Assembly: GCA_027603945.1 (NCBI GenBank)
Contig: JADIIU010000009.1
Coordinates: 62,001-126,000, forward strand
Source of the DNA: Terramyces sp. JEL0728
Taxonomy: Eukaryota; Chytridiomycota; Chytridiomycetes; Rhizophydiales; Terramycetaceae
Length of the DNA: 64,000 nt
Direction of reading: 5' to 3'
In this document: one piece after another, positions 43,710 through 56,826 of the stretch
Numbering within the stretch: position 1 is the stretch's first letter
Layout of the letters: the number at the start of each line of letters is the position of its first letter
Notes under the pieces: generated by a model
What the model saw: the letters and a program-made list of their open reading frames with translations, nothing else
Database searches by the model: none
What the model was told of the DNA's origin: nothing
Position numbers and translations under genes: made by a program

Positions 43710-45677
43710 TCAATAATTTTCGTTAATAGATTTGCAAGATCCGTCATCTATCGTCAAGCTGTAGCCAGTTTTTTTGGTAATAAAACTCTTTAGCGAACAG
43801 TTGTCTTCATCCAAAAATATCACTCGAGTAGAAGCGCTTTCATCCTCGCTGCTTTCTGGTGAATTACATGGCGTGACATCAGACACTACAAGTTCATTGC
43901 AGTGCATAATCAAATCTTTGACTAATCTCTGAGGATGCTTATCCAAGATGGTCAAGCTGTTTTCAACCTGTGTTAATAGAAAATACTTTTGGTCTAAGGA
44001 TGTACGATCCAAGGCTATTGCTGAGCTGTGTAATTCTAATATCGTTTTGATCGAGGTTAATTATCAACGAATTCAGGTAGTTGATGAAATAAGTTAGCGT
44101 TTGGAAATGGCAGGTAGGTAAAGTCGCAATCATATTTCTTACAGAGTTTAACCTGCTCTTTGAGTCATCTGTTTTTGAAAGGTACAAAATCTTTAGCGGT
44201 TCGTATAGCTCGTCACTGCACAGGGAGACTGGGAGCTCCAAAAGGTACTGCTTCAGAACTGCAACGATAATTTCAGGCGGGAACTTTCTTAGATCGTTCC
44301 TGTTGAATGAGCCGTTGTTCAATATCTGTCGTAATGTATGTACCGCAGAGAGATTAACACTTGATTCCAGCCTAAATTAGAAATACTTACCATACTTCCA
44401 AGTGAGCACTTGGTGTTTGGTTGAATATGTCTTCCAAGTAAGACAAGCATTTTCTGATTATTTTTGGTATCCTTTTTGTTTCAACGAGTGGGACTCCAAA
44501 CACTTTTTTAGACGGAATGGGAGGGAAGCTTTTTGGAACAAAAGTCGGGATCGGTTTCACGCCGGTCTTTTCGTTATCAACGATAGATTTGATTTCCTTT
44601 TCAGGATCAAGCGACTCCAAAAAAACTTGAATATCGTTGCCCATACTGTTCCCAGGTATCTTTTCCGTATCCACGCAGAAAGCAATTGTAGATTTAACCA
44701 GCTTTACATGCTCTGCGAGCAATGGAATTGCAATTTGAATATATTCGGACATTTGTAAATCAAGGGTAGCTCTTAGCGACTCTAGTTGCCTGGCAGCTTT
44801 GTTTGATTCAAATGCTGCTCTGGTAGCTTCTCGTTTCAATTTTTTATACAATGGTTCGTTTTGCACCTCTATTGCTGACCGTTTCCATTGGTAGAACAAC
44901 AAAGTGGAAAATGGCAGCGCTCTTCCTGTACATGCTTTGAGAAACCCTTCTTGAACAAGATAGTTGAGAAACTCTTTTACTTCCATAACTGACCAGCCCT
45001 TTAGCTTCAAGTACTTGAACAACTCTTCGCCGTTGTAACAGTCTTTCAGGTTCCCCAATATTCTCCATATATCTTCAGAATTCACTTGATTTTGTAATTC
45101 AGATAATAAATCGTTAAAGTAATCTACGTCCAAAGCTCGATTGGCTATAATCACGTTTCTTTGTTGTTCCAAAGGTTCTCTGTGGTTGTCCAATTCGTTT
45201 TCCAATTCAGCAAACCTTTTCAAAGCTATTGCCTCTAATCGCAATGTCTCTGTCAAGATCTTCTCGTGTTTTTTCCATCCATGATGAATTGACTCTGCTC
45301 GCGGGGTAAGACTGCTTCTGCATTCCCCGAGGTATTTTTCAAGCGACGGTATCGCAGTTTGTAACTTTTCAATCATTAGTTGGTGCCCATTTGCTATTGT
45401 GCCCATTTCAGATTTGTATTTCAAAAATACAACGGCGGTTATCCTGTCTGAATTGGCAAACCCGTTCGATCCCAAACCCTTTGCTTTCAAATCACACAGG
45501 CTCTTGCAATATAATTCCTCAATTTGAATTCTTTGCTTGATGAAAGCGATAAGCTCTTCAGTTTGTATCGAGTCGCGTAGAACCAGTCCGTGCAACTTCA
45601 TTATCCCCGCACAAGGATTTTCTGAGTTAATTCAATGTACTTGTCGTCCCATGAAAGTTTTCCGAGGCTTTGCTCAT
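43710..45677 (-). CDS. RGD2: F-BAR-DEP-RhoGAP protein, Rgd2/Rga8-like
   Basis: Introns 45622-45640, 44372-44390 and 43968-43986 (all 19 nt) join to 636 aa. An N-terminal F-BAR/FCH segment (RDSIQTEELIAFIKQR) is interrupted by a DEP domain (~190-275; ELFKYLKLKGW then EFLNYLVQEGFL), followed by the second half of the F-BAR coil and a RhoGAP domain. This nested order is that of fungal Rgd2/Rga8, which curve membranes and act on Cdc42/Rho at sites of polarity. In the RhoGAP domain the place where the catalytic Arg is expected reads EVWLESS, so the arginine finger seems absent. The first exon encodes only ~14 residues. A second RhoGAP, Bem3-like, lies at 9463-12927. Confidence 0.86.
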
Positions 45678-45837
45678 CCGAAAAGTAATGACATGTCTAT
45701 CGACACGCTAAATGTCCGAGAGGGCTAGGGTTGGTCTCAACTGCAGACCACTTATAAACAATTGAAATACCGAAGTTTAAACATATATTGATCTATCCAA
45801 CAAAACATCGAATACTAATTACGGGATAAAATTAGAT

Positions 45838-47388
<1,551 letters not shown>

Positions 47389-47731
47389 TTTTTAGATTGC
47401 TTGGAAGATGCTGAGAAATTTCGTGTAGGTTTTTCATTTTATCGCCGTTACGTCACAGAGTTCGGACATGTGACAAGAGCCAATCAAAATCGAGAATGAA
47501 AAATACCCCCAATCAGATCTCAGATTTCTCAAGAACATCAAATGATTGGCTGAAACCTCCAAAGTGATGTAATCCGTATATGCGAAGAAAGAGCGAGATG
47601 GGAGACAGAGACTAGATGGTATTTTAAACCAACCTTTAAAAGTCGTTTGGATTTTCGTTGTGGAAATTACGGTTGGAAAATGGCGTAAAGTCAAAGCAAC
47701 TAATCTCAATAATTCACGCAAAAATTAAAAA
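47389..47731. promoter_or_regulatory. Divergent intergenic region between beta-tubulin and UBAP1-like gene
   Basis: About 340 bp shared by two divergent promoters. A CRE-like TTACGTCA lies at 47448-47455, the same octamer as at 30643. No gene seen. Confidence 0.45.
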
Positions 47732-48883
47732 ATGCATTATCGTGACTTGGCCAACATCCCACTCATTAAACCTCAAGTGCCTGTAGCCTTGAATTAATTA
47801 TAGGCGACTCCACCGGTGCTGAATAAATATCAACTGATCCCAGACGACATTCTAAACCAATATCAGGTGGACTTTTCACTTGAAACCAACGTTATCAAAG
47901 AGTATGAAGGGTTTGTGAATTACAATAACAATCTTGCCAAAGCAAAGAAAGACAGGGAGCTGTACAAGAAGAAATTGGCAGAGATCAAGGAACAGGAACG
48001 CATTGCAGAAATGAAAAAGAAAGCTCCCGGTTTGTCGAATGATATTTTAAAGCCGTCCTCGAAAACCGCGGCTGAAGAATTGCCAGCTGAACAACAAAAG
48101 GTGATATTACCTTAATGACAGGATAAGGTAGATGTATCTGAATTTGATCCTGGCCTTGCATCGCCAGATCCTTGGGAAAACCAGGATGTTCATGATCTAC
48201 AGGCTTTGAAAGAGATCATGTCTAAATCTGCCCAGTCACCGCAGAACGACAACACTCGAAATATAAATATACCTCAGAATACCAATATTACTACCGATCA
48301 GCGCTATTCCAACACCCCGCCATACGGATCCAATTCTCCTAGTCCGGATCACTATCAGTTCGGACATCCCCCTGGCACCAATGCGCCAATACCAGGATCA
48401 TATATTAGCTCAACCAATTCTCATCAGCAACACATCCCCCAATTTCCGTCAAATACCAACAATGTAAATTTCCAAAGCAACCCCAGCGATCTGCAACATC
48501 AGATGGAAAACATGAATATATCGAAAAGCAACTACCCCAGATCCCAGAAACTGCCATCGCCGACGCAAGTTAAATTTAACTACAACTCTCCGCCCGTCCC
48601 TCCCCCAAAGCCAGAGTTTTCACCAGATACATTACGTAGGGCTTCCAAATTCCCATCTGGCAAACAGCGAGAATTTATGGAATATTTCCAAGAGACCAAA
48701 AAACACTACGATCAAGATGCTGTGCTGAAGAGTTACGAGCTGTTTGGAACTAGAGGACAACTATTTCTGGAAAACTTTGAGTCATTAAGTGAAATGGGGT
48801 TCCTTAAAGACAAAATCATTCAAGCCCTTGTGTATTCTAAAAACAGCAAGAATGATGCCCTTGAATACCTGTTTAATAATTAA
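47732..48883 (+). CDS. UBAP1: UBAP1-like ESCRT-I subunit
   Basis: Introns 47783-47803 and 48101-48121 (both 21 nt) join to 369 aa. The N-terminus resembles the UMA segment of animal UBAP1, with a proline motif followed by YQVDFSLETNVIKEYEGF and a charged helix. A middle EFDPGLASPDPWENQDVHDL element leads into a helix (ALKEIM), a Pro/Ser/Asn-rich linker and a C-terminal UBA-type domain (LSEMGFLKDKIIQALVYSKN then DALEYLFNN). UBAP1 is an ESCRT-I subunit in animals that binds ubiquitinated cargo and VPS37A; yeast uses Mvb12. The match rests on the order of elements, with modest identity. AATAAA overlaps the stop. Confidence 0.7.
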
Positions 48884-48976
48884 TAAATCTTTATTATATT
48901 CCCCGGCTCTATTTGGACAAGATTGGGGGAAGCGGTAGATTCGTCTTGTTCATTATCTCACCAGATATTTCTAACA

Positions 48977-51900
48977 TTAATACCTTGCACCTTTACGGAC
49001 CATTTTGTTCAAACCCTTTGTATGCAGCTCATCCTTCAGAAATCCAGCTAGTGTTTCGCCGCTCTTTAGGGCTTCTTCCAAATCAAATATTCTTTGCCTG
49101 CGGTCCTGTAAATCTTTTCGGAGAGAGTTGATTTCACTAGAATAAGTTTAGATTACTTTGTCAGCATCATCTCTTCTTCCAAGAGTTTGAAGGCAGTCGT
49201 ACGACGGGTTTCTTTGCTCCTCTCGGCTTCGTCAGTGAGGATGTGTAACGTCTGTTCCAATTTTTCACGAATGCGGACTTCCTCTCCGACTTCTGGCTGC
49301 GGCTCTTCCTTCTTGGCTTTGGTAGTATTCTTTGTTGTATTTTCAAGTTCGGCCAGCAGCTCAGATTCTGTTAATTTGGGGATAGCATCTTTTGGAACAG
49401 CTTCAGGAGGATTCTCTTCCATATCCCGATATTTGTGGAATACACGTATGCTCTCCGCCTGCATAAGGTTCAACTTACTTTCATCTTACTGACTTGCGAG
49501 AGTCCTGATTGCATTCCTTTTATATCATTCTTTATGCCAGCAATTTTAGATTTCAAGTGTTTGCTTTTCCATTGTTCCGAGAGTTTGTACATAAGGGCGG
49601 CATAGTTTTTCATTACTAGGTCTTGGAACTTTGAATCTAGCTGCAAATGCGTGATCACATAGTTTGAATGTTCCAGCTTCATATCCTACACGTTAATTGT
49701 GCCATACCTTGATCTGATTGCCCAATTTTACAATGTCTTGTTCTCTAGGTTCAATTTGCTTTCGCAATTCAATAATTTTGTAGTCCAAGACAAATTTAAA
49801 CTTTTCCAGTTCTTGGTTTTTCTTTCTCAAATCATAGATGCGTTTTTCTTTGTCTACAATTGTGTCGTCTCTTTCCTTCACCTGCAATTAATACTACAGA
49901 CCTCATTTGTAAGACCTAAAATGTCATTTTCCAACGATCTGATGCTTATTTGGAGTCTCTTGTTGTCAGCTACAGAGTCCATGTACTCTTTCTTGTGTTC
50001 CTCGACTTGCTGAATTAAAGCGTCATAAGTCTGCTTCATCACAAGATTATCAGTCTGGATTTTCGACAGAGCAGATCTTTCCTCTTTTAGTTTGTTTTCA
50101 AAAGCATAGGTGATTTCCAGGCATTCTTCCTCGATATCCCTGTCTATCTCGCCAAGATAGCTTTCCTGTTTGACTTTGTTTTGGTAAAACTCTTTTTTCA
50201 GCTGGAGTTAATTAGGGATACTTTTTGAATTTGAGCAGCCTTTTCATCAATTTTTCTTTTGTAAAAGGCGGTAATCTCATCCTTGCGATTAAGGTAGTTT
50301 TTCTGGATGGTAGCCATTTGATCCTGCCATTGAACTTCTAGTTGCGCTCTGCGGGCTTCGAGTACAGCAAATCTCTGCTCCTCGGATTCCAACTTTTGAT
50401 AAAAAGAGTCTTTCATTTCCTCCATTTCAAGTTTATGCTTATGTTTTACTTCGGTAAGGTCGACCAAATTCTTTTCGTTTTTCTCGTCTCTATCGGCAAT
50501 AGTCTTTTGAATCAACTAAATTAGGTCAAGTAACCTCTTTTAAAGTGTTAATTTCCAATGCATATGTTTGGGTGATATCATTGAGTTTGGAGTTATGAAA
50601 CAAATCCTTGTTCTTCAGTTGTTGATCGCCTTCAGTTTTAATTTCCTGGTATTAGCGCAGATTACTTCAACTTTCAGCTTCAATTCGTTCATAATTCTAT
50701 AGCTTTCTCTCAAATCAGACTTTGTCACGAGAATCTACATTAGAAACGAATACTTCATCTGAAAATGTCCAGTCTTTTTCTTTCTTCATAAGTTTTCCTT
50801 CTTTATCATGAACTCTGAAAATCCAAATGCTGCCATCTTCCCCTGCCGTAAAGAGGAAGCGGTCATTCAAAGTCATGCAAATCTGCACAATAGGAGAGGT
50901 TTGATACCCATATTCACAGAATTCCTCTTCAGGGATACTCGTTTCTGGAGCAAACGGGTATTTCATTGTTCTTAATTTCCCCCGTTTGGTAACCAACATC
51001 ATCATTTGTCCTGTGGAGGATATATGCACTTGATTAATATCAAAATACCGTGGCTGAATTGCTCTTTAGTAAAGAATTCTCTGGTAACGACTCCTTTTGA
51101 TATTTCCTGTATTCCATGGTCTTTTGTTACTGCATAAGTCAAGTTTGCCGAGGTATTCATTGTTGCAGAAATCAATTGCGCTTCCACAGTCAAATCCATA
51201 TCTTTTTTGAAGGTGAACAAGTTCCAATGCTGAATAGAGCCGTCAGAACAGATTGTCAATAGCTTTGTATCGTCTTCAGACCATTGCAGTGTCTTTATTC
51301 TTGTAGAGGAAACTTTGAGCGTTCCGCGAACTTCAAAAGACCAGGTATCGCAAATCAATACATTAATGTTGGAGACTATAGCAAAATATTGACCGCCGTG
51401 AGAAAATTTGCACTTCTTTAGTACAATTATACCTCTCGAGCCCCGCGTATATTGTGTTCCCAATATGGCCGAATATCATCCATCAGAATAGCCATTAGCT
51501 TCAGAGTTGAACTGAAACCAACTAGCAAATACAGCCCGTTGGGATGAATTGCAACGCACTGCGCCGGCTCAGGAAAGTAGTTTATGATTTCGACACTGTT
51601 TTCAATATAATTCCAAATTCTAATTGATTTGTCGACTCCGCTAGTGACAAACAGTGGTTTGCTAACACACACATCCATACTTAAAACAGATCCCATGTGG
51701 AATGGCTGACCTATACGATCGAGTCTTATCGATATTCCCTGATATTATTGTTTAGCTACCTTTGTATCAAACTCGACGTTCATGTAATATATCTGACTAT
51801 TCTTCAGACTAACCAGCAGTTTGTCTTGTTTCGCATTCCAGGCAAATGTGTATATTTCTCCTTCATCAACCAGCACTTCCTTTTTCTTTTTGAAATAGGG

Positions 51901-52851
51901 TGATTCAGCAGTCTTTTCGTAATATACCATTAGCCCAGTGTTCAGTCCTACAAAAATACCCCCAGGGAAAGCTGTTATTGCTGTTACAGATGGCTTAGGA
52001 GGCTGTTCAAGCACGCCGTTATTGATAACTATCGGATATACATAAGTAAATTCAGACACCATTTCGCCGTTTTCAAATACAAGAACATCGCCTTTGCTTG
52101 TGCCACAAATCACAATTGCCTCATTATACCACGCATGGCATTTAATATCCTGTTATCAGCTAAACATTTACGCTCTCTATCTTTGACTGATGGATTAGTT
52201 TCAGGAACCCGTCTTGGAATCTGAACTGGCGGAACAAGTTGATTCCTGTCAAAATAATCTGTGTTGGCCCAATGTCTATTTGATTGGTGGACATATGCCT
52301 GATTGTGTTGTTATTGACAGACCCTTTGGTAGTATTGTTGATCAATTTCATTTTGTCTATTGTCCATACATATATATTCCTATAATGAAGCCGCAAATAC
52401 CAGTCTGGCCCAAATCCTTGTCCAAAAATATGAATTCCATCTGTTGGAAACGCAATAGATACAAATCCCTGCGTCAAAAACAGTTACCGTTGTTGCATTT
52501 GATTCTAGTGGCCGAAATAGTTTCTTTTTCTTACCGGTGAGGATATCAAACATGGCAATATACGGTCTTGTTTTCCCAGATTCTATCCCTGCAGGATATT
52601 TTGTTCCAATCGCAATACAATTTTCCGCATAGTTGATAGCCATACAGCTAATTTCTAGATCATCCAATTGGATTGGCATAATATGCTGAGTTTTCTTTTC
52701 CGTATTATATTGGATCAGCTGGTTCCCAACAGGATATATTACTGTCGAATCGTCCAAGAAGGCAATATTTTGGTTGACATCGTTGTTGATACCGAAAACA
52801 TAACTGGTGTGAGCTATTAGGCTACCTCGGGGTTAACGTTGGAGTTGACAT
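48977..52851 (-). CDS. CFAP57: CFAP57/WDR65 flagellar protein (WD40 plus coiled coil)
   Basis: Fourteen introns of 19-22 nt join to 1196 aa with frame kept throughout. The first ~650 residues are two WD40 propellers ([10 protein letters not shown] start; [37 protein letters not shown]), the rest a long coiled coil after [14 protein letters not shown]. That order and the junction motif match CFAP57, an axonemal protein at the base of an inner dynein arm (subset g/d) near the dynein regulatory complex. It is found only in organisms with motile cilia or flagella, so the organism very likely makes flagellate zoospores. This is the most intron-rich gene in the window. Confidence 0.92.
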
Positions 52852-52948
52852 TTCAAAGTTAATCTGACGTTACAGTGTCATGTCACTTTGCACGTCACCA
52901 CAAATTTCAGCAAAACTACACTGTATGAATGTATTTTATTAGATGATG

Positions 52949-55900
52949 TTAAAATAGCTGTAAGATTTGAGCAGTTGATCCTTTGAGCGATGCAACTTTT
53001 TGGTACCGCTCATGTTCCAAGAAGGTTTGCAAGGAAGCTTTTAACTTTTCAACACCAAAAATTTTCGAATATTCAGCTGGTTCATATAGCTTCTTAAACC
53101 TGCGGATAGCGGCTGCAAACGACTTTAGAATGGCCTTGATCCTGTCTTTTGGCAGCCCGTAAACACCTCCTTCGTTAACTGTCGGTGCCTTTTCAATCAC
53201 TTCAACAACGCCTTGCGACAATTTTGATAATAACTTTGCAATATCAGACTTCAAGGATACTTCCGATTCCAAACTCAAATTCTTGAGAGTTGCTACTATT
53301 ATTTCGTACGCCTTGACTAGGGAAAACGATATTGGTTTGTTCTTTTGAAGTGTATACTCTATCATATGCGGCAATATTTCCCATGCGACCGCATTACATC
53401 TTTGTGCCAAGCCTGCAAATAGAACATGTCTAATTTTTGAATTCTTTGCAGTCATAAATTGTGTGAATGAAGCTTCATAAATTTCAGCGGCCTTTCGAAC
53501 ATTAGACTAAATTAGAATTCAAATACTTTTTTCGAGCCTGTTTTTTGTTTCTTGTTCTTTGTTGGAGCAGTGTCTTCCTTTGAAGAAGCGCGACAAATGG
53601 CTTTAGTAATGAAAATAGAAATCCCAGAATAAATAGAAGCAGATTTAAGGTCAGCAACTTTAGAAGAAAGTTTGTGGATGTTGGAAAGCAGCTCCAGCAA
53701 AGTGGCACAATCATCGATTTCAGGTAGTTCTTTTGCATTTGATATTCTAGATTGCAATAAAGCCCCAATTTTGTTGTGCAGCACTTTGCTGTCTTCGCTG
53801 CCACTAATCTCCGAGTAAATATCAATGAGAGGTGCGATAGCAGTCAACACAATTGGCTTGTTAATATTTACTTTGAAAAAGATTTCCAACAAGTCCAGGA
53901 CACGCAGTTTAAAGTGCAAAACACTTTCTTTTGTTTCAAGGGTTAAAATGCTCTTACCTTTCTTTACGGTCTTCATAGCCTTTCTTTGACTGAAAATTTC
54001 AGCTAACTTGCCGTCGAAAGCTGCCATACCTTCATCATCAAGATCCGACATTTCAACATCATTGTCAATTTCTAGTGCTTCTTGAATCTTTTGTTTCAAT
54101 TCTTCATCAACAGGCTCTCCGTCATCGTCTTCTTCGATATCTGCATCATCCTCTTCACTTTCTTCCTCATCCTCTTCTTCATCTACTTCCAATTCTTCTT
54201 CGTCTTCAAATAGTTCTTCAGCGCCTTGTACACCAGCTTTGGCAGTTAGTACATCGAAAAAGAGCTCAACAACCTTTTCAGTAGCTTTATCAGCAAACAG
54301 CTTGAAAACATCGGTAGCCAACCCACGCTGTACTGCAGACGGCTTTGCCAGGAAAGATATCAAGATATCAGTCAAAACCTCAACAGGAGCCAATTCTTCT
54401 TCGGTTTCCTCTTGTTTCCTCTTCTTGTTTTTTCCTTTTACCTCTTGTGGGTACATTAAACTATAGCAATCCTTGATTTCTTTTACCAGTTCAACAGATT
54501 CATCCTGCACGTGGTGAATGTAAATAGCAGTGTGTGCCAAAAGCAGCCTGAATCCCTCCAGTTCATTCTTGATATCTTCTCTTAGTTTGATCTGCGAGGA
54601 AATATTTTGGATGCTGGACCAGGCATGTTCGGTTGCAGCAACCCCTTCTTCTCCAAGGGCAACAGACAATTTCAGATTCTTATTTTTCTTCATTTTTTCA
54701 ATCATTTCAAGGATAGTATAAACCCAAGAGCTTCCATTAGCCAACTGGCCTGGTTTCAAAGAATTTTCATCGGTTTTGAAGGAAATGGTTTTCAAGTAAG
54801 CCAAAGACGAGATGCACTTTTCCCTGATTGATGTTTGGCATGCAAGGGAGAGTTCTGGTTCTACTACTTTGACAAATCCATCTTTCTCGTTTTTGACAAC
54901 AGTAAAGAACCCGTGGGTAACCATAAATTCGACAATATATGTAATCCATTTTTCTTCCTTCTTGATTTTGCCAGTGCGAACAAACAAGTACATTTGATCA
55001 ATAGTCCAGAGTCTGATGCTATTTTGATCTCCGTCAGCACTACAATTAGTTCAAAAATACCCATTAGATAACAACGAAGGATCAAAAAAGACTTTTGTCA
55101 GATATTCCAAGAATGATTGGATGCCTTCGGATGTCAGCTCACTCAAGATAGTTTCCACTGTCTTTGTTTTTGTGATTTGGTCGAATTTAAAGTGGCCGTG
55201 TTTTCCCAAGAGCTGCATGACTAACGGTAATGCTGCATTTGGGTTCTTTGAAGCAAAATCACACAGCTGGGTAGTCGTATAGCGAGCCTGCTTAAACAGG
55301 AAGGTTTCTTTGCTGGATAAACTGTTGATCAAGCACCTTAAAAAGTTTTGGGTAAATAACACTGGCACTTTATCACTAGGAGTTTTGGAGAGTATTTCCA
55401 AAAATAGTTGGAATCCAATGAATTTGCGTTCATGAGAAGAATTAAAAAATGATTCTGTCTTAATTGGCAATTACCTTCGATTGCGGTCCAAAATTCAAAC
55501 AAGGAAATGGTGGTGGTAGATTCTAAAATAGCTGAAATGATACTCTTAAACACGGGATGCAACATTGAGGTATTGTGATAAGTTGAAGTTGTCAATATTT
55601 CCAATACTTTATGCTTGTTCTTTGGATACAGAACATCTCCTTTCTTCCACTCAGAGAGCAAGTTTCCAAAAGGCGGAATCCCTTCAATTCTTCCTGCTTC
55701 AACTGCAAACCACAAATCATCGGCGTCTACAATCCCATCTTTCAAGTATAAAGTTAAAATAATCTGGGAAAACTCTTTTTTCAAAGGATTGGATTGACAC
55801 TACGGTTAGGATAAGGTACATTTTCAAGGACGGTGATCATGATTTGGGCACAAACGTCTCTAAGGTAGTCCTTGGTTTTGCTAATCTTCACAATCGAGCC

Positions 55901-56370
55901 GGTAATAGTTTGAACATCAGCTTCTGTGGTTGATTCCAACCCCAAAATTCCTGCCTGTGCTATAGCTTGATATCCAAATAATCTCGCAAAATAAAATTCT
56001 CTTTCTTCTTGGCCAGTTTTAGTTCCATTCTTTTCTGAAATGTCAAATAATAACTCTAGAATAAATACAGTTGGAAGTTTCAATAGTCGCAAAAGCTTGG
56101 TTAAAAACACAATACCTCCGTCAATGCAACTGCGAATCCTTGTCTTGCGCCATCTCTTGAAGAAGACAAACCTCTTAATAATCTCTTTAATGCGTATGAA
56201 ATATCAGGCGCACTGTGGGTTTGAAAATCTTGTACTGTTTTGATTTCAGTTGTATATTCAGCATGCAGCGCCGTCAATTTGTTAATAAGAGAGAATGCAG
56301 CATTATTTCTCTTTTCTGGATCAATAGCTGCCAAGTCCCAGTACTCTGAAAGGGTAGTTTGTTCGCTCAT
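52949..56370 (-). CDS. POL5: Pol5/MYBBP1A-like nucleolar protein (DNA polymerase phi family)
   Basis: About 1100 aa of HEAT-like helices with a long acidic stretch (poly Asp/Glu around residues 620-720), basic KKKQKTGSKK near residue ~930 and a C-terminal helical domain. The N-terminus (EYWDLAAIDPEKRNNAAF, RLLRGLSSSRDGARQGFAVALTE) is characteristic of Pol5/MYBBP1A, which lacks true polymerase function and acts in rDNA transcription and 60S processing. Introns 56096-56115, 55455-55474, 55040-55060 and 53507-53526 (20, 20, 21, 20 nt) are clean. A fifth discontinuity near 55775-55803 needs a 29-nt cut, or coincides with a duplicated 5-bp AATCC, so a true frameshift is possible there. Confidence 0.88.
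55775..55803 (-). other. Frame discontinuity in POL5: 29-nt intron or 5-bp duplication
   Basis: The frame breaks between VPYPNRSVNP and LKKEFSQIILTL. The minus strand reads AATCCAATCC here. Deleting one AATCC restores a continuous reading, VNPLKKEF; alternatively GT...AAG of 29 nt, lacking the usual YTAAY element, can be spliced. Confidence 0.5.
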
Positions 56371-56826
56371 ATTTTTTTTTGTTTTGAGAAAATTTTTTTG
56401 GGGTAAGCTCAAAAATTTGAGGCTCTAGATATATCGTTGAGGCCTTATGTCGCTTGGAATGTTGGAATGTCATCTACATTGCCATCAACTTTGCCATCAA
56501 CTTTGCGTGTCGGGCTATTGGAAGATTCTGCTTGGCCGAAAATCGATATCCTTGATTGACGATATCAACCAGGTATCTAAAGATTGCGGATGGATTCCCA
56601 GAGCGAGAAATGCGAATTAGTCCCAGAGATACAACCGCGCAATGTCCGAACGCCAGCCAAGCAATATTCACTGGCCCAAGGATATCATAAATTTATCTAC
56701 TATTAAAATAACTCGCGCTGATCCTTATAATTTATTATAATCATCCAGATTACTCTAATTATACAAGTAACCCTAACCCTGCATCAACTTTTTTAAGCTC
56801 AAAAAAAAAAGAAAAAATTCTATAAA
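56371..56826. promoter_or_regulatory. Divergent intergenic region between POL5 and UTP30
   Basis: About 450 bp, both flanking genes start outwards and both act in ribosome biogenesis. Contains a telo-box (annotated separately) and AT-rich sequence. No gene seen. Confidence 0.5.
56769..56776. promoter_or_regulatory. Telo-box AACCCTAA (Tbf1/TRF-like site)
   Basis: GTAACCCTAACCCT lies 51 bp before the UTP30 start and in the promoter shared with POL5. AACCCTAA-type boxes bind Tbf1 or TRF-like Myb proteins in promoters of ribosomal and ribosome-biogenesis genes in fungi and plants. Only two repeat units, so it is not a telomere. Confidence 0.5.

Noticed and set aside
56767..56780. Telomeric repeat or chromosome end
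   Set aside because: Only two CCCTAA units, with unique genes continuing on both sides.
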